From Solanum dulcamara (Eukaryota; Streptophyta; Magnoliopsida; Solanales; Solanaceae), in NCBI RefSeq assembly GCF_947179165.1, contig NC_077238.1:58366757-58430756 (forward strand): a stretch of 64,000 nt of DNA, read 5' to 3'. A model generated the notes under the pieces. The model was not told where the DNA came from and did not search any database. It saw nothing but the letters and a program-made list of their open reading frames with translations. A program made the position numbers and the translations under genes. Shown in pieces: positions 25,226 to 36,754 of this stretch (positions are counted from its first letter, which is position 1; each line of letters starts with the position of its first letter).

Positions 25226-25707
25226 TGAACTACATTCCCAGCAATGCCTCCAGAATTTTGATGTTTCCCAAACTACATCCTTTTGTGGGATTAAAGCAAT
25301 CGATGCAAATAATCGTAACCTAACTAGGTTGAGGTCGAATCCCACAGAGAACATATTAGAGTTTGTTTACAATTTGATGTTGAGATTCACAACAGTAATT
25401 ATTATTGGGAAATTAGGGTATTTTATTATATTCTACTGACTATTTTAACTACAAGTATTTTTATCAATAAGAAGAACAAACAAAGGTTAGAGTTCTTAGA
25501 TATCGGAAATCCAATAAATATTTTACTACCCATTCATTCGGGTGTGTTCATTGTATAAAAATAAAGAATATGTAAGTCTTCTAAAGTCTCTTGGTCCAAC
25601 TAAGAGAATATCTCGCTAATTCATTTTCGGAACTTGGGTGTCAAATTAATTTATTCATCCATCAAAAGTCTCAAGTAAACTATCCGCTCCCAAGCTCAAG
25701 TTATTAG
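25226..25707 (-). repeat. Unassigned AT-rich repeat fragment between elements C and D
   Basis: No gene is visible. The phrase GAGGTCGAATCCCACAGAGAA near 25330 is the reverse of GTGGGATTCGACCTC, an LTR-end or leader phrase of Tat/Athila-like and non-autonomous elements. A similar phrase lies in the insertion at 3241-4561, opposite in orientation. The left junction with integrase C and the right junction with LTR D are sharp. Confidence 0.35.
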
Positions 25708-27909
25708 TGTCACGACCCAAGCCTGGGGCCTAGATGTGACATGGAGAATGAGGAATCAGAAAGTACCTCAAACAAGTCTCTTAGCAATTTTTTAGCCTTT
25801 TATAGGTAATGACAATAAATAAACAAGCAAAAATCATAATAGTAAATCTTTAGCTTACATATGTCCAACAATACCTAACATTTAGATTTAACGGGACTAA
25901 GACAAGTCCCTAGCTCACCCTCAATCATAATAGAAAGAAATGTCATAGTAAGTGTCTAAACATCTCAACATATCATAAGCTAAAAAGATAAATGAGTATT
26001 GTTCTCGGAACATGGGAACTCATCAAAAGTAGTATTCAAACAAAATCTCAACTAGCCACCTGGAGGAGAACGAGGAGGAGCACCGATCCCTACATGGTGA
26101 TATCATGTAGGCAAAAAAGTATGTGTTAGTACTTTGAATTTACTAAGTATGTAGGCATGAATGAACATTAAGGAAACATTAAAACATTTATGTAATATGA
26201 AACATAATACAATGCATGCATAATCAATAATATAGAAATCCTTTAAAACATTCATTTTCTGGGAAGATGACCATAACCGACATTTAATATCATGTAAGCT
26301 ATTACATGGAATCCAATATAACCTCCTACATTGGCCGGGGAGACTACTTGCTGGGTAGAACTCTGTCAACTTCATTTATTTCTTTAACTTTAACTTTAAG
26401 GTCTATTTGTGGATCCATTAACCTAAGCCTACAAGGGATCCTATGTTGACGCATAGTTAATGAGACAAAAGGTTGCTACTAGGATTCTCTTATTGAATCC
26501 CACCTCAATGCCTCATTCGATGCTAAGTCAATCTCACGGAATAGTTTAATACTTTAAAATAGTTATTGCATATAGCTTGAGAATTCAAAACATCACATTT
26601 GGTGGAATAGCTCATTAAAATCTTTAGTAATTCAAATATGCAAGAATTGTCCTTATAGCATAAAGAATTCACCATTCATAACATTTCATCATTCTTTTAT
26701 TTTATAAGACTCCCTTTTTATCATAGACATTGTTTTCATAAATATTTATTTGGAGTCAAAGCTTTCAAGTCAAACTTCATTAAAAATATAGTAAAACTAG
26801 GTGGGTTTAAGTTACTTCAACTTTCAAACATGTGTGTAAATGAAATTATGCATAAATACTTTAAAATTCATGAATTAAAAATCATGCTTTAAACAATCCA
26901 CCATGAATTTTAAGAACCTTAAAAGAGATAAATAGAAAAACTACTTGCAAACCATCAATTCATACATTATTTTGCATCAAAATAGACCAATAATCATTAG
27001 TTTAACCATAATTTATGATGTTAAGTAGAAATAAGAATTATCCATAAGAAAATCTTCCTTGAAATCAAGATATTTAGTTGAAAGAGTTTTGAAATACATG
27101 GGTGGAAGAATCAATGGATAAATACTCACATACCTTAGAGTAAAGCTTAAAGAAAATAAACATAATTTATCATATAATCAAGCGTTTTGTGTACTACCTG
27201 AAGTATATGAATTACCGGAATAGTATATCAACACTACTAAGAACTAAAACTATATTTTGACAATAAATAAAGAAAGGTATAGAGAGAAGAGTTGCTTGAG
27301 AAAGCTTGATGAACAAAATAATGAAATAAGGTGGGCATATATAGGTGTAGAGGAGGGACCTAACAATAATTAAAACAATTATAAAGAAAAATCTAAAAAT
27401 TTAATAGAGGAATGTGATGCCATAGGTGATGTCAAATGGAGGACTATTGATATGATGGGTGATGTCTAATGGATCTAGATATTCTATGGTTGGTGAGATG
27501 TATCTTCTTTTTATGAAATACCCTTTTTGGAGCTTTGTTGGAACAAGATAAATTTCTAATTAGGATTTGATGTCTTTATATGAATTGTATCTCTAGAAGA
27601 CTTTTTTGATGTCGATCAAGAATCAACCGATTTGGAGCAACCTACATTGAGATATGATTTTTCTTCTACAATTACTCCATTTCGTCGCAACACCAGGTCT
27701 TGCAAAAATTGATTTAGTTGACCTACTTAGCCTCCAAATCTTAAGCTATGGTCTTCATGAAAGTTGTAGGTAATGATGTTGGGGTTATTTCGAAATTTGA
27801 ATCACCTATTTTAAACTATTGTATTATAAGTTATGCCCAAAACACAGAAGCAATATCATTTTCATCGAGAATTGGAACACCATATACAATGTTTTTAGGG
27901 GATATTACA
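25708..27909 (-). repeat. 3' LTR of element D
   Basis: It begins TGTCACGACCCAAGCC, ends GGGATATTACA, and is next to a PPT. It aligns over its length with 42791-45103. Repeated phrases of the type GGTGATGTCAAATGGA occur at 27420-27480 in the U3 part. No real gene is present. Confidence 0.85.
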
Positions 27910-27926
27910 TTATCTCCCCCTTGGGT
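27910..27926 (-). promoter_or_regulatory. Polypurine tract of element D
   Basis: The complement CCAAGGGGGAGATAA lies directly outside the 3' LTR. The adjoining GTATTCGTCCTCGAATG phrase also precedes the PPT in other copies here. Confidence 0.78.
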
Positions 27927-28110
27927 ATTCGTCCTCGAATGAGAAAAGATTTAGCTTGACTAGAGTATAGTGTAACCCAACAACCCATCATTAATGCAAT
28001 AGAGCAATTTAAAACATCGTTTGAAACATATTTCATAGTTTTGCATACATATGACAAGAAAAGATGGAATGCAAGGATTTTAAGTAATTGAGCAAGGACA
28101 ACTTAATACC

Positions 28111-29290
28111 TTAGGATTGAGTAGAGGGAAAAAGCTGAGGGTATAGCTTAATAATACCTGCTTCTGCTTCCAATATAGCACTTTCTATGTGTTGATTCTT
28201 CCAAAGGACCTTAACAGATGCAACTTCTTTGTTCCTCAATTTTTTAACTTGCTGGTCCAAAATTTCAATCGAGACTTCTTCATAAGTCAATTTTTCTTCA
28301 ACATTCACTACTCCTAAAGGAAACAATAGAACAAGAATCACCTACACATTTTCTCAACATAGACACATGGAACACCGTATGAACCATGGTCATTTTCAAT
28401 AGCAACTCCAACTCATACTCAACCTTGCCAACACGTCTCATGATTCTATAAGGCCCTAAATATCTAGGGCTCAATTTCCCCTTCTTACCAAACCGAACCA
28501 CACCCTTCATGGGTGAAACCTTCAAATACACCCAATCATCCACATTAAATGCAAGATCCCTTCTTCTAGTGTCGAAATAGGACTTTTAACGACTTTGAGC
28601 TACTTTCAACCTTTCTCTAATGATCTTCACCTTCTCTAAAGCATCAAGTACCAAATTAGGTCCCAACAAGGTTATGTCACCTACTTCGAACCAACCAAAC
28701 CAGGGATCTACATTATCTTCTATACAAAGCCTCAAACGATGCCATCTCAATACTTAAGTGGTAACTATTATTATAGGCAAACTCGATGAGCAGTAGATGA
28801 TCATCTCAATTTCCTTTAAACTCCAACACACAAGCCCTTAACATATCTTCTAGTGTTTGAATCGTTCTTTCGACTTGCCCATCTATTTGAGGATGGAATG
28901 CGGTGCTCAATTTTACCTTAGTACTAAGGCCCTTTTGAAATGATCTACAAAAATGAGAAGTGAATGGGGTATAACGATCCGAAATAATGGATAACGGCAT
29001 ACCATGCAACCTCATTAGCACCCGAATATACAACTTAACATAGTCTTCGGCACTATAGAAAGTTTTAACAGGTAGGAAGTGAGTCGGCTTAGTCATTCTA
29101 TCAACAATTACCCAAATTGAATCATGACGCTTCCGGGTATGAGGCAAACCCACTACAAAATCCATATTCACATCTTCCCACTTCCAAGTAGAGATTTCAA
29201 TATCTTGGGCTAGGCCACCCGACCTTTGATGTTCGGCCTTCACTTATTGGCAATTCAGACATTCGGACATGAACCTTGTTATGTCCTTCT
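28111..29290 (-). pseudogene. Integrase core and C-terminal domain of element D
   Basis: The core is read on the complement of 29243-28806. It keeps all three catalytic positions: Asp in MDFVVGLP, Asp in SDRYTPF, and Glu in QVERTIQ. The C-terminal domain (28543-28298) and chromodomain-like tail (28341-28111, ending LWKNQHIESAILEAEAG) follow. A stop near 29246, just after the LNCQ of the zinc finger, and frame breaks at 28690-28560 and near 28320 inactivate it. Insertion E splits it at 29290/39201, between GIKK and DITRF. Confidence 0.82.
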
Positions 29291-29699
29291 TGTAACACCC
29301 CTTAAAATTTTTACTAAGATTTAGGCCTTCTTTGTACATGTGTGGGGCCCATCGTATTTATTTCGAAGTACGTGCTTAAGTTAAGATGAGTCCCTGAGGA
29401 GTTTAAGAGCGTTGGAGGTGATGTGGGGTCATTGAGGACCCCTAGGACCGAGCTAAGTCCAAAAGATCCGTCGTGGCTAAGTTTAGGACGAGTTCACGTA
29501 AGGGTCGACTTTCAATGACCCTATCGTTTGAAAGACGTCAATCCGGGTGGCCCACAACCTATCAAATTAGAGGTCGTCGAGTCTTCTTTCCAACGCCACC
29601 AAGAACGTAGATTTTGGAGTTCGGCGCCAAAAGATATGGCGATCCAAAGACGAACTAGCACGACAGGGATTTCATTTTGGCCTGGGTTACCACTGCTGG

Positions 29700-29945
29700 G
29701 GAAATGGCCCTGGCGCCGTAAGGGCGCGACGCGCCACTAAAAGTGTGCAGGGTTTTCAGGCCAAATTCCCAGAATTTGGAGCAATAGGCTTGGCGCTGTA
29801 AGGGCGTGAAGCGCCACTATCGCACCAGAAACATGCCTCGGTAGTTTGGTCCCTGGCGCGACGCGCCACTAAAAGTTGTGCAGGTTTTAGGTGTAATTGG
29901 CCTTGGCGCTGTAAGGGCGCGACGCGCCACTATCGCGCCAAGAGC
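29700..29945 (+). repeat. GC-rich palindromic repeat array in U3 of LTR E
   Basis: Units of the type GTAAGGGCGCGACGCGCCACTA recur near 29715, 29793, 29855 and 29908, joined by CAGGTTTTAGG-like or CAGAAACATGCC-like spacers. GGCGCG...CGCGCC gives each unit hairpin potential. The equivalent array in the 3' LTR (37170-37460) has one extra unit. Confidence 0.8.
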
Positions 29946-29980
29946 ATTTTTGCCTAATTTTTAGAATTTGGAGGAAGGGC

Positions 29981-30009
29981 AATTTGGGAAATTTCCCAAA
30001 TTATATATA
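29981..30009 (+). promoter_or_regulatory. Palindrome plus TATA box of the 5' LTR promoter of E
   Basis: 29981-30002 is a perfect 22-bp palindrome made of AATTTGGGAAA and its exact complement. It overlaps the TATATATA at 30002-30009. The arrangement is identical in the 3' LTR (37498-37526). A core promoter with an adjacent dimeric factor site is a reasonable reading. Confidence 0.65.
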
Positions 30010-31686
30010 CACAAACCTTGTATATTTTGGGACCATTTTTCTTCAGCCATATTCTCTCTCTAGAAAAAAAGCCCTAGCTCCTCTCCATTCTCTCTTCTCT
30101 TCTTCTCCATTTCCAACCAAAAAGGAGTCCAAGAGCTTCAAGACCTCAAGCTCCCATTGAAGACCCAACATCAAGGTTTCTTCAAAGTCTTCACTAAGGT
30201 ATGTAAGGCTAACCAAAACATGGGTTGAGTCCACCCATGTGCCCTATTCTTGTGTTGAGGTTAGATATCCATGAAAATGGAGTTTCTTGGTATGGTACAT
30301 GTTTGAATGAGTTTTGTTTCCATCTTATTAAAATATTTATATGCCAATGTTGTTGAACTAAGAGATTCCTAAAATGAGCCCTTATGTAAGTATGAGATGA
30401 TGAGGAAATGAGTTGCTAAATATGTTTTGTTGGTCTTGTTAATTATATAGATTCTATGAGGTATACTATTTTCTTTAAAATGTTGCCTATTATAAGAATG
30501 TCGATTTGAAGTCTTGGAGATGTGATGAGTCACAAAGATTTTTCTCAACTAGATGGAGGTAATGATTGATTTTATATCTAGATGATGTTATATATGTGCA
30601 TTTAAAGCTTCCTTGAAGATATGATTGAGATTGAGCATTGAGATTGATATTTGATTGTGATAGAGTTAATGAGTCGACAAGGTTGTAATGAGACTTATTG
30701 ATATGAGTTGATTGAGTTGAGTTGATGGAGTTTTATGAGCATTGAGTCTTGGGAGGAGTATCGAGCACCGAATTGGGCAAGAGTATAGTCCATACTCGAA
30801 CCCAATACCTGTGTTGCCAAACGTAGGGGGATTGAACCGTTAAAGTCGGATGCTTCCCCGAGAGCTTTTGTCCTGACATTATAGGACCTGGTTGGATTGG
30901 ATCCATGAGTGTTCGTCGTTCATGCCCTGGCAAGGTATGAACGAGCGTGGCAACGACGTCGTTTCGTTGTACCTTCACTGGCTCATAAGTGTTGGTTGTT
31001 GGTTAAGAGAAACTCCCAAGTAAGTTTTGATAGCACTCTAAGTCAGATCGAGTTGAATTGTATATGATTGGTCCAGTCTAAATCATACTCTTGTTTAGAC
31101 TTAGGACATTTAATTGAGTTATCATTCATTTTGAGTTGAGCTCCCGAGTTGGTTGATTTATTCTTCCTTGATGTTCGTTGTATTCGGCTATTTTACATAC
31201 TCGTACATTCCATGTACTGACGCCATTTGGCCTGCATCATTTCATGATGCAGAGACAGGTACTAGAAATCATCAACCAGCGCTCCGTTGAAGATCCACTT
31301 ACACTTTCAGCCAGTCGGTGAGTCCTCCTAGTTCCTGGAGGATATTGGGCTTTCCTGTACAGTTTTTGATTGTCTTTTCTTTATTTAGATTTTTGGTAGC
31401 CATGGGCTTGTCATTGGCACCTTTTAGACTTGAATAGAGGCTTCATAGACTGAGATGTGAGGAGGTCGAGCGGTCATCTTAAGGATTCCTATTTTGATTA
31501 TCGTCTTGATTGTAAATGTTTGGCCTTCGGCCCTTATGATATGAGAAGTCTTTCTTAAATTGAGTTTTCTGCTAATAGAATGTGCTTGAATGAGTGAGTG
31601 ACTGTACCAAGTGGTTCGCTCGGAGGTCAGAGATAGCCTTCGAGTGCCGGTTACGTCTAGGGTACCCTTCCAGGGCGTGACAAACA

Positions 31687-31698
31687 TGGTATCAGAGC
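31687..31698 (+). promoter_or_regulatory. Primer binding site of element E (tRNA-iMet)
   Basis: TGGTATCAGAGC is a perfect plant initiator-Met PBS, four bases after the LTR. Confidence 0.92.
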
Positions 31699-31899
31699 AC
31701 AGAGTTCAAGTGTCCTAGGGAGTCTATGAAGCCGTGTCTAGTAGAGTCTTGCTTATGGGTGTGTTGTGCACCACACTTATGAGCAGGAGGCTATAGGACA
31801 TTAGGAATTATTTCACTTCTTTCATACTCTGAATTCGTGCGATGGAGTTGAACTTCATGAAACTTCCTTTCTAATTCGTGCGTTCATACGTTACAGATA

Positions 31900-33130
31900 A
31901 TGCCTCCTAAATGTACCGCTAGCCAGAGAAATGTTGATAATGCAGGGATGCCACAGTCAGAGGCACGCCCAGCAAGGGCTAGAGGCCGACCCGCGAGATA
32001 TGCGGAGGCACCTCAAGTGCCATCTACTCCACCTGCACCCACATCAGAAGCTGAATTTCGAGGGGCAATTGCCATGCTCGCTCGACTAATGGCCGCCCAA
32101 AGCGGCAATCAAAGTTCGCCGACTCTCAGCTCTAGTTCCCAGGAGCCATCTACTGCCACTAGAATTAGAGACTTTCTAAGGATGAACCCACCGGCATTTA
32201 CGGGTTCTAAGGTTGATGAAGATCCCCAGAATTTCATTGATGAAATGTGGAAGATTCTAAAAGCTATGCACGTTATAGAAATCGAGGGGGTCGAGTTGGT
32301 GTCTTATCAACTCAAAGATGTGGCAAACATTTGGTATAACCAATGGGAGCAGAGTAGGGGTGAAGATGCTGAACCTGCTAGATGGGATGAATTCGAGGGA
32401 GCTTTTCTTGACCACTTCTTTCCCCAAGAATTGAAGGAAGCGAAGGTGGAGGAATTTGTTAATCTGAAGCAGGAAGGTATGTCGGTTAAGGAGTATGGCC
32501 TAAGGTTCATCCAGCTGTCCAGGTATGCTCCAGAAATGATTCCTGATGTGAGGTCGAAGATGAGGAAGTTCGTCTCCGGATTAGGGAGGCATGTGAAGAA
32601 GGAATGCAAGGCAACATTGTTGATCTCGGATATGGACCTTTCCAGATTAATGGTGTATGCTCAACAGGTAGAGGAGGAGAAGAGGAAAGACAGAGAAGAG
32701 CACCTGAGCAAAAAGGCAAGGTCATCTGGGCATGAGAATGAGCAGAGGCAAAGCAAGGGCAACAGGTCCTTCTTCCAGAAGAGGCCATCCACCTATGCCT
32801 CATCTACCGCCAGCGCACCGATGCCGCAGGACAGGTATGATCGGCAGGGACAAAGTCGCCAGAATTTCAGACCCCAGGTTTCTTAATCCCCGGCCAATGT
32901 AAGTCAGGGTTCGAAGGGAAAGCCACCATGCGGCAAGTGTGGTAGGCTCCACTTGGGAGAATGCAGAGCAGGAAGGGTTGGTTGCTATAAATGCGGCCAA
33001 ATGGGCCATCTTCTGAGGGAGTGTCCAACATGGGGTAACAGGGCCCAATCCTCTGCCATCGCACCACTAGCTAGAGAAAATCAGAGGGGCGCTACTCCAG
33101 GTATGAGTGGAGGTACAAACCGCCTATATG
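31900..33130 (+). pseudogene. gag of element E
   Basis: Gag starts at ATG 31900 (MPPKCTASQRN). The Arg/Pro-rich N-terminus is followed by the retrotransposon gag domain at residues about 85-250: TRIRDFLRMNPPAFTGSK, WYNQWEQSRGE, EFEGAFLDHFFPQELKEAK, SVKEYGLRFIQLSRYAPE. A basic linker follows, and an intact CCHC knuckle ([14 protein letters not shown]) is at 32983-33024. A single TAA at 32884-32886 interrupts it between capsid and knuckle; the frame then continues directly into protease. Element A has CAA at the same codon, so the stop is a C-to-T change. A product cut at the stop would be a 328-residue capsid-like protein without the nucleic-acid-binding knuckle. Confidence 0.88.
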
Positions 33131-33640
33131 CCATGGGTAGTCGCCAAGATCAGAAGAACTCTCCAAATGTTGTGACGGGTATGATTCGAGTCTCTTCCTT
33201 CGATTGTTATGTATTGATGGATCCAGGTGCCACCTTATCTTTTGTAACTCCCTATGTGGCTAGTAAGTTCAATAAAATCCCTGAACGTCTTCTTGAGCCC
33301 TTTTGTGTGGCTACTCCTGTTGGTGATTCTGTCTTAGCTGAGAGAGTCTATAGAGATTGTACTGTGTCAATTCATCACAGGGACACCTTGGCTGACTTGG
33401 TTGAGTTAGACATGGTTGATTTCGACGTGATCCTTGGTATGGACTGGCTTTATATCTGCTATGCCTCTATTGATTGTAGAACTCAAATTGTCACATTCAG
33501 ATTCCCGAATAAGGCTGTCATAGTATGGAGGGGTAGTCCTATTGCGCCTAAGGGTAAGTTTATTTCATACCTTAGGGCCAGGAAGCTAATCTCAAAAGGG
33601 TGTGTCTATCACCTTGTCCGAGTGAAAGATGACAGCATTG
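33131..33640 (+). pseudogene. Aspartic protease of element E
   Basis: It lies in the same frame as gag. The active site reads DPGA at 33220-33231, where Ty3 proteases more often have DSGA; element H also has DPG. The flap and C-terminal blocks ([33 protein letters not shown]) are intact. There is no stop inside the domain itself; it is called a pseudogene only because the whole polyprotein is broken. Confidence 0.85.
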
Positions 33641-34480
33641 AGTCTCCATCCCTTGAGTCGGTTCCGATTGTCAACGAGTTTCTGAATGTCTTTCCTGAAG
33701 ATCTGCCTGGAGTCCCTCCTGATAGGGAGATCGACTTTGGGATTGACGTTCTTCCTGATACACAGCCTATCTCAATTCCCCCATATAGAATGGCCCCGGC
33801 CGAGTTGAAGGAGTTGAAGGAACAGCTGAAGGACTTGTTAGATAAGGGATTCATTAGGCCGAGTGTCTCGCCATGGGGTGCTCCGGTCCTATTTGTGCGG
33901 AAGAAGGATGGGTCCCTTAGAATGTGTATCGATTACAGGCAGTTGAATAAAGTCATTGTGAAGAACAAATACCCTCTCCCCAGAATAGATGACTTATTCG
34001 ACCAACTTCAAGGTGCCACTTGTTTCTCAAAGATAGACTTGAGATCCGGCTACCACCAGTTGAAGGTGAGAGAATGCGATGTTCCGAAGACTGCTTTCCG
34101 GACTCGTTATGGCCACTTTGAATTTTTGGTCATGTATTTTGGGTTGACTAATGCTCCCGCCGCTTTTATGGATCTCATGAACCGAGTATTCAAACCATAC
34201 CTTGATATGTTTGTGATTGTATTCATAGATGATATTCTGGTTTACTCCAAGAATGAAGAGGAGCACGCCTATCATCTTAGAGTCATTCTACAAACTTTGA
34301 GGGACCAGGTATTGTATGCAAAGTTCTCTAAATGTGAATTTTGGCTTGCATCGGTGGCCTTCTTAGGCCACATTGTATCTGGAGATGGTATTCAGGTGGA
34401 TGCTCAGAAAATAGAAGCTGTGAAGAATTGGCCTAGACCCACATCCCCAATAGAGATAAGGAGCTTTCTGGGCTAGGCCG
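33641..34480 (+). pseudogene. Reverse transcriptase of element E
   Basis: All Ty3 RT blocks are present: [84 protein letters not shown] and the catalytic VFIDD at 34219-34233. The TAG at 34474-34476 replaces the Leu of the FLGLAGYYRRF motif (TTG in element A, CTA in B), just after the palm and connection. TTG to TAG would be a transversion, unlike the other stops of this element. Confidence 0.9.
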
Positions 34481-35190
34481 GGTACTATCGAAGGTTTGTA
34501 GAGGGGTTCTCATCCATATCATCACCATTGACTAAGCTGACCCAAAAGAAGGCTAAGTTTCAATGGTCTAATGCTTGTGAGGAGAGTTTCCAGAAATTGA
34601 AGACCAAGCTAACCACTGCTCCTATTCTAACCATGCCCGATGGAATAGAAGGTTTTGTGATTTATTGTGATGCCTCCAGAATTGGTTTAGGTTGTGTGTT
34701 GATGCAAAGGGGGAAGGTGATAGCCTATGCTTCAAGACAGCTTAAGCTTCATGAGAGGAATTACCCAACTCATGACCTTGAGCTGGCAGCTGTGGTGTTT
34801 GTACTTAAAATCTGGCGCCACTACCTGTATGGAGTGCATATCGATGTATTCACCAATCACAAGAGCTTACAATACGTCTTTAGCCAGAAGGAACTCAACC
34901 TTAGGCAAAGGAGATGGCTTGAGCTACTCAAGGACTATGATATGAGCATCCTCTACCATCCAGGTAAAGCTAATGTTGTTGTTGATGCTCTCAGCAGGTT
35001 GTCCATGGGTAGCACTAGCCACGTGGAGGAAAGAAGTAGGGAATTGGCGAAGGAGGTACACAGATTAGCCCGATTGGGAGTTCATCTGGAAGAGAATAAT
35101 GAAGGCGGAGTTACCATTCAGGATGGGTCTACGTCCTCACTTGTGGCAGAGGTGAAGGAGAAGCAAGACCAAGATTCCGTCCTTCTCTAA
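34477..35190 (+). pseudogene. RNase H of element E
   Basis: The block [18 protein letters not shown] carries the first catalytic Asp. [19 protein letters not shown] contains the catalytic Glu, and [13 protein letters not shown] shows Asn where relatives have the catalytic Asp (TDHKS). [10 protein letters not shown] contains the last Asp. The reading then enters the integrase spacer and meets TAA at 35188-35190; element A has CAA there. The TDHKS-to-TNHKS change would impair activity by itself. Confidence 0.87.
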
Positions 35191-36585
35191 TTGAAGGGAG
35201 ACGTTCACAAACAAGAGGTAATGGTTTTTACCCAAGGGGGAGATGGTGTGTTACGGTACCAAAATAGATTGTGCGTGCCGGATGTTGATGATGTTCGAGA
35301 GAGGATTATGGCCGAAGCGCATAGTTTTAGATACTCTATTCATCCGGGTTCCACGAAAATGTACCATGACTTGAGGGAAATCTACTGGTGGAGCGGGATG
35401 AAGAAGGATATTGCGGAATTCATTTCTAAATGCCCGAATTGTCAACAAGTGAAGGTTGAGCATCAGAGACCATGTGGTCTAGCCCAAAACATAGAAATTC
35501 CAGAATGGAAGTGGGAGATGATCAACATGGACTTTATTACAGGCTTGCCGAAGTCCCGAAATCAACATGATTCCATTTGGGTAATTGTGGATAGAATAAC
35601 GAAATCAGCTCACTTCTTGGCGGTTAAGACTACTGACACCGCAGAAGATTATGCAAATTTGTACATACAGGAGATCGTTAGATTACATGGGGTCCCTTTG
35701 TCTATTATCTCAGACAGAGGAGCCCAATTCACTTCCTAATTTTGGAAATCCTTTTAAAAGAGATTAGGTTCGAGGGTGAACTTGAGTACAGCCTTCCACC
35801 CCCAGACAGACGGCCAAGCAGAGCGCACAATTCAAACATTAGAGGATATGTTGAGGGCATGTATGCTTGACTTCAAGGGAAATTGGGATGATCACTTGCC
35901 TCTCATAGAGTTTGCGTATAACAATAGCTACCATGCAAGCATTCAAATGGCTCCTTATGAAGCCTTGTATGGGAGGAGGTGTAGATCGCCTATTGGATGA
36001 TTTGAAGTTGGTGAAGCCGAGTTGATTGGGCCTGACCTCGTCCATCAAGCCATGGAGAAGGTACGAGTTATCCGAGAGAGGCTAAAGACAGCCCAAAGTC
36101 GCCAAAAATCGTACACCGATGTGAGAAGAAGAGACTTAGAGTTTGAGGTGGATGATTGGATGTATTTGAAAGTGTCACCCATGAAGGGGGTCATGAGGTT
36201 TGGAAAGAAGGGGAAACTTAGTCCTCGATACATTAGCCCATACCAAATTTTGAGGCGGATCGGGAGTGTCGCTTATGAGCTGGACCTACCCTCAGAACTA
36301 GCTTCTATTCATCCGGTGTTCCACGTTTCAATGTTAAAAAAGTGCTTGGGCGATCCCTCGTTGGTAGTCCCTATTAAAAGCGTTGGAATTAAGGATAGCT
36401 TATCCTATGAGGAGGTCCCAATCCAAATCCTTGATCGCCAAATCTGCAAATTGAGGAACAAGGAGGTCGCCTCAGTCAAAGTCCTGTGGAGGAATCAATT
36501 TGTTAAGGAAGCCACGTGGGAAGCGGAGGAAGCCATGAAGTCTAAATACCCATATCTATTAGTGCCTACCGAGGAGAGCATTTAA
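35191..36585 (+). pseudogene. Integrase with chromodomain-like tail, element E
   Basis: The HHCC zinc part (EAHSFRYSIHPGSTKMYHD, CPNCQQVK) lies at about 35320-35460. The DDE core keeps Asp at 35530-35532, Asp at 35713-35715 and Glu at 35821-35823. Stops are TAA 35737-35739 (family Gln) and TGA 35998-36000 (family Trp of SPIGWFE). The C-terminal domain (about 36160-36370) has KGKLSPRYISPYQILRRIG. The chromodomain-like tail (about 36400-36560) runs from SLSYEEVPIQILDRQICKLR to ATWEAEEAMKSKYP and is free of stops. The natural stop is at 36583-36585. Cut sites around 33640 and 34500 are approximate because the polyprotein is continuous. Confidence 0.9.
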
Positions 36586-36740
36586 GGTAATGACTACTTC
36601 CTTGACTCGAATTCATTCGTACCTTTTTGAGTTTTGATTGATATTTGATTAAGAATTTGATTGATTGAATGACTGAATTTTGATTGTGATTTGTACCCCG
36701 AGTCTATTCTTGGTTGCTCGTCATTCGAGGATGAATGATC

Positions 36741-36754
36741 CCAAGGGGAGATAA
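36741..36754 (+). promoter_or_regulatory. Polypurine tract of element E
   Basis: CCAAGGGGAGATAA directly precedes the TGTAACACCCC start of the 3' LTR. Confidence 0.85.

Larger units (their letters stand above)
29291..31682 (+). repeat. 5' LTR of element E
   Basis: It starts TGTAACACCCC and ends GGGCGTGACA. The U3 part carries a GC-rich GGCGC...GCGCGACGCGCC array (29700-29940), then a 22-bp palindrome and a TATA box. R-U5 resembles that of element A (CATTTCATGATGCAGAGACAGG near 31240), while U3 does not. The open frames inside it are not genes. Confidence 0.92.

Noticed and set aside
29700..29945. GC-rich hairpins as transcription terminators
   Set aside because: They recur upstream of the LTR TATA box in both LTRs, so a U3 array is the better reading.
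32307..33067. Several minus-strand open frames in gag of E
   Set aside because: They mirror the well-supported plus-strand gag and show no known domain.
13000..36600. Endogenous pararetrovirus (Caulimoviridae) as source of the RT regions
   Set aside because: LTRs, tRNA-primed order, an HHCC/DDE integrase and target duplications show Ty3 retrotransposons; no movement protein is present.
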